DNA from: Christensenella sp. UBA4379 | GTDB taxonomy: Bacteria > Bacillota > Clostridia > Christensenellales > Aristaeellaceae | Reading direction: 5' to 3' | NCBI GenBank assembly: GCA_002391225.1 | Contig: DGRV01000054.1 | Span: forward strand, 1,178-15,013 | Length of the DNA stretch: 13,836 nt | Shown here: positions 13,798 to 13,836 of the stretch, one piece after another | How the letters are laid out: each line of letters begins with the position of its first letter | Position numbering within the stretch: position 1 is the stretch's first letter | Translations under genes and position numbers: made by a program | Notes under the pieces: model-generated | The model's database searches: none | What the model was told of the DNA's origin: nothing | Seen by the model: the letters and a program-made list of their open reading frames with translations, nothing else

Positions 13798-13836
13798 GGA
13801 ATGACAGAAGCGAGACTAACTATTAAAAGTCAAGTC

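Overview
The window looks like chromosomal DNA from a GC-rich Firmicute, most likely an anaerobic Clostridia member. This is inferred from strong AGGAGG-type ribosome binding sites, sigma-A-like promoters with 17-base spacers, and Clostridia-like versions of YlqF/RbgA, RNase HII, a PMT-type glycosyltransferase and an extended ECF sigma factor. I cannot assign a genus from the sequence alone. Most of it is ordinary core metabolism, with some accessory features.

Left end (1-1589): the 3' part of a rightward reading frame with a bacterial SH3-like segment, carrying an 11-bp-arm palindrome, runs directly into the 3' end of a leftward ECF sigma factor gene. The join looks like a scar. The sigma factor carries a 280-residue C-terminal extension that has its own strong ribosome binding site and in-frame ATG. 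An ECF-type promoter lies just upstream of the gene, suggesting that it activates itself.

NAD block (1700-4977, leftward): pncA-like nicotinamidase, nadE, nadD and pncB are packed with overlaps or tiny gaps behind one sigma-A-type promoter and end at a hairpin terminator. Together they encode the whole route nicotinamide -> nicotinate -> NaMN -> NaAD -> NAD+. A perfect inverted repeat just upstream of the promoter is a candidate operator.

YlqF block (5097-11400, rightward): ylqF/rbgA (50S assembly GTPase) overlaps rnhB (RNase HII), followed by yraN and a 1415-residue membrane glycosyltransferase. The glycosyltransferase joins an extracytoplasmic beta-sandwich-like domain, a first GT-C unit, a discoidin-like insertion and a PMT (GT39) unit. 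A 124-bp MITE-like element with about 33-bp terminal inverted repeats sits between rnhB and yraN and supplies the last codons and stop of rnhB.

Right end (11411-13836): a two-way terminator, a leftward small two-helix membrane protein of unknown function, then a rightward unit with a near-consensus promoter. That unit contains uxaA-type altronate dehydratase, translationally coupled (GTGA overlap) to an AT-richer ribbon-helix-helix/BrnA-like antitoxin without a visible toxin. Two terminator hairpins follow, the second pointing leftward and implying a convergent gene beyond the window. I found no rRNA, tRNA, CRISPR array or transposase gene.
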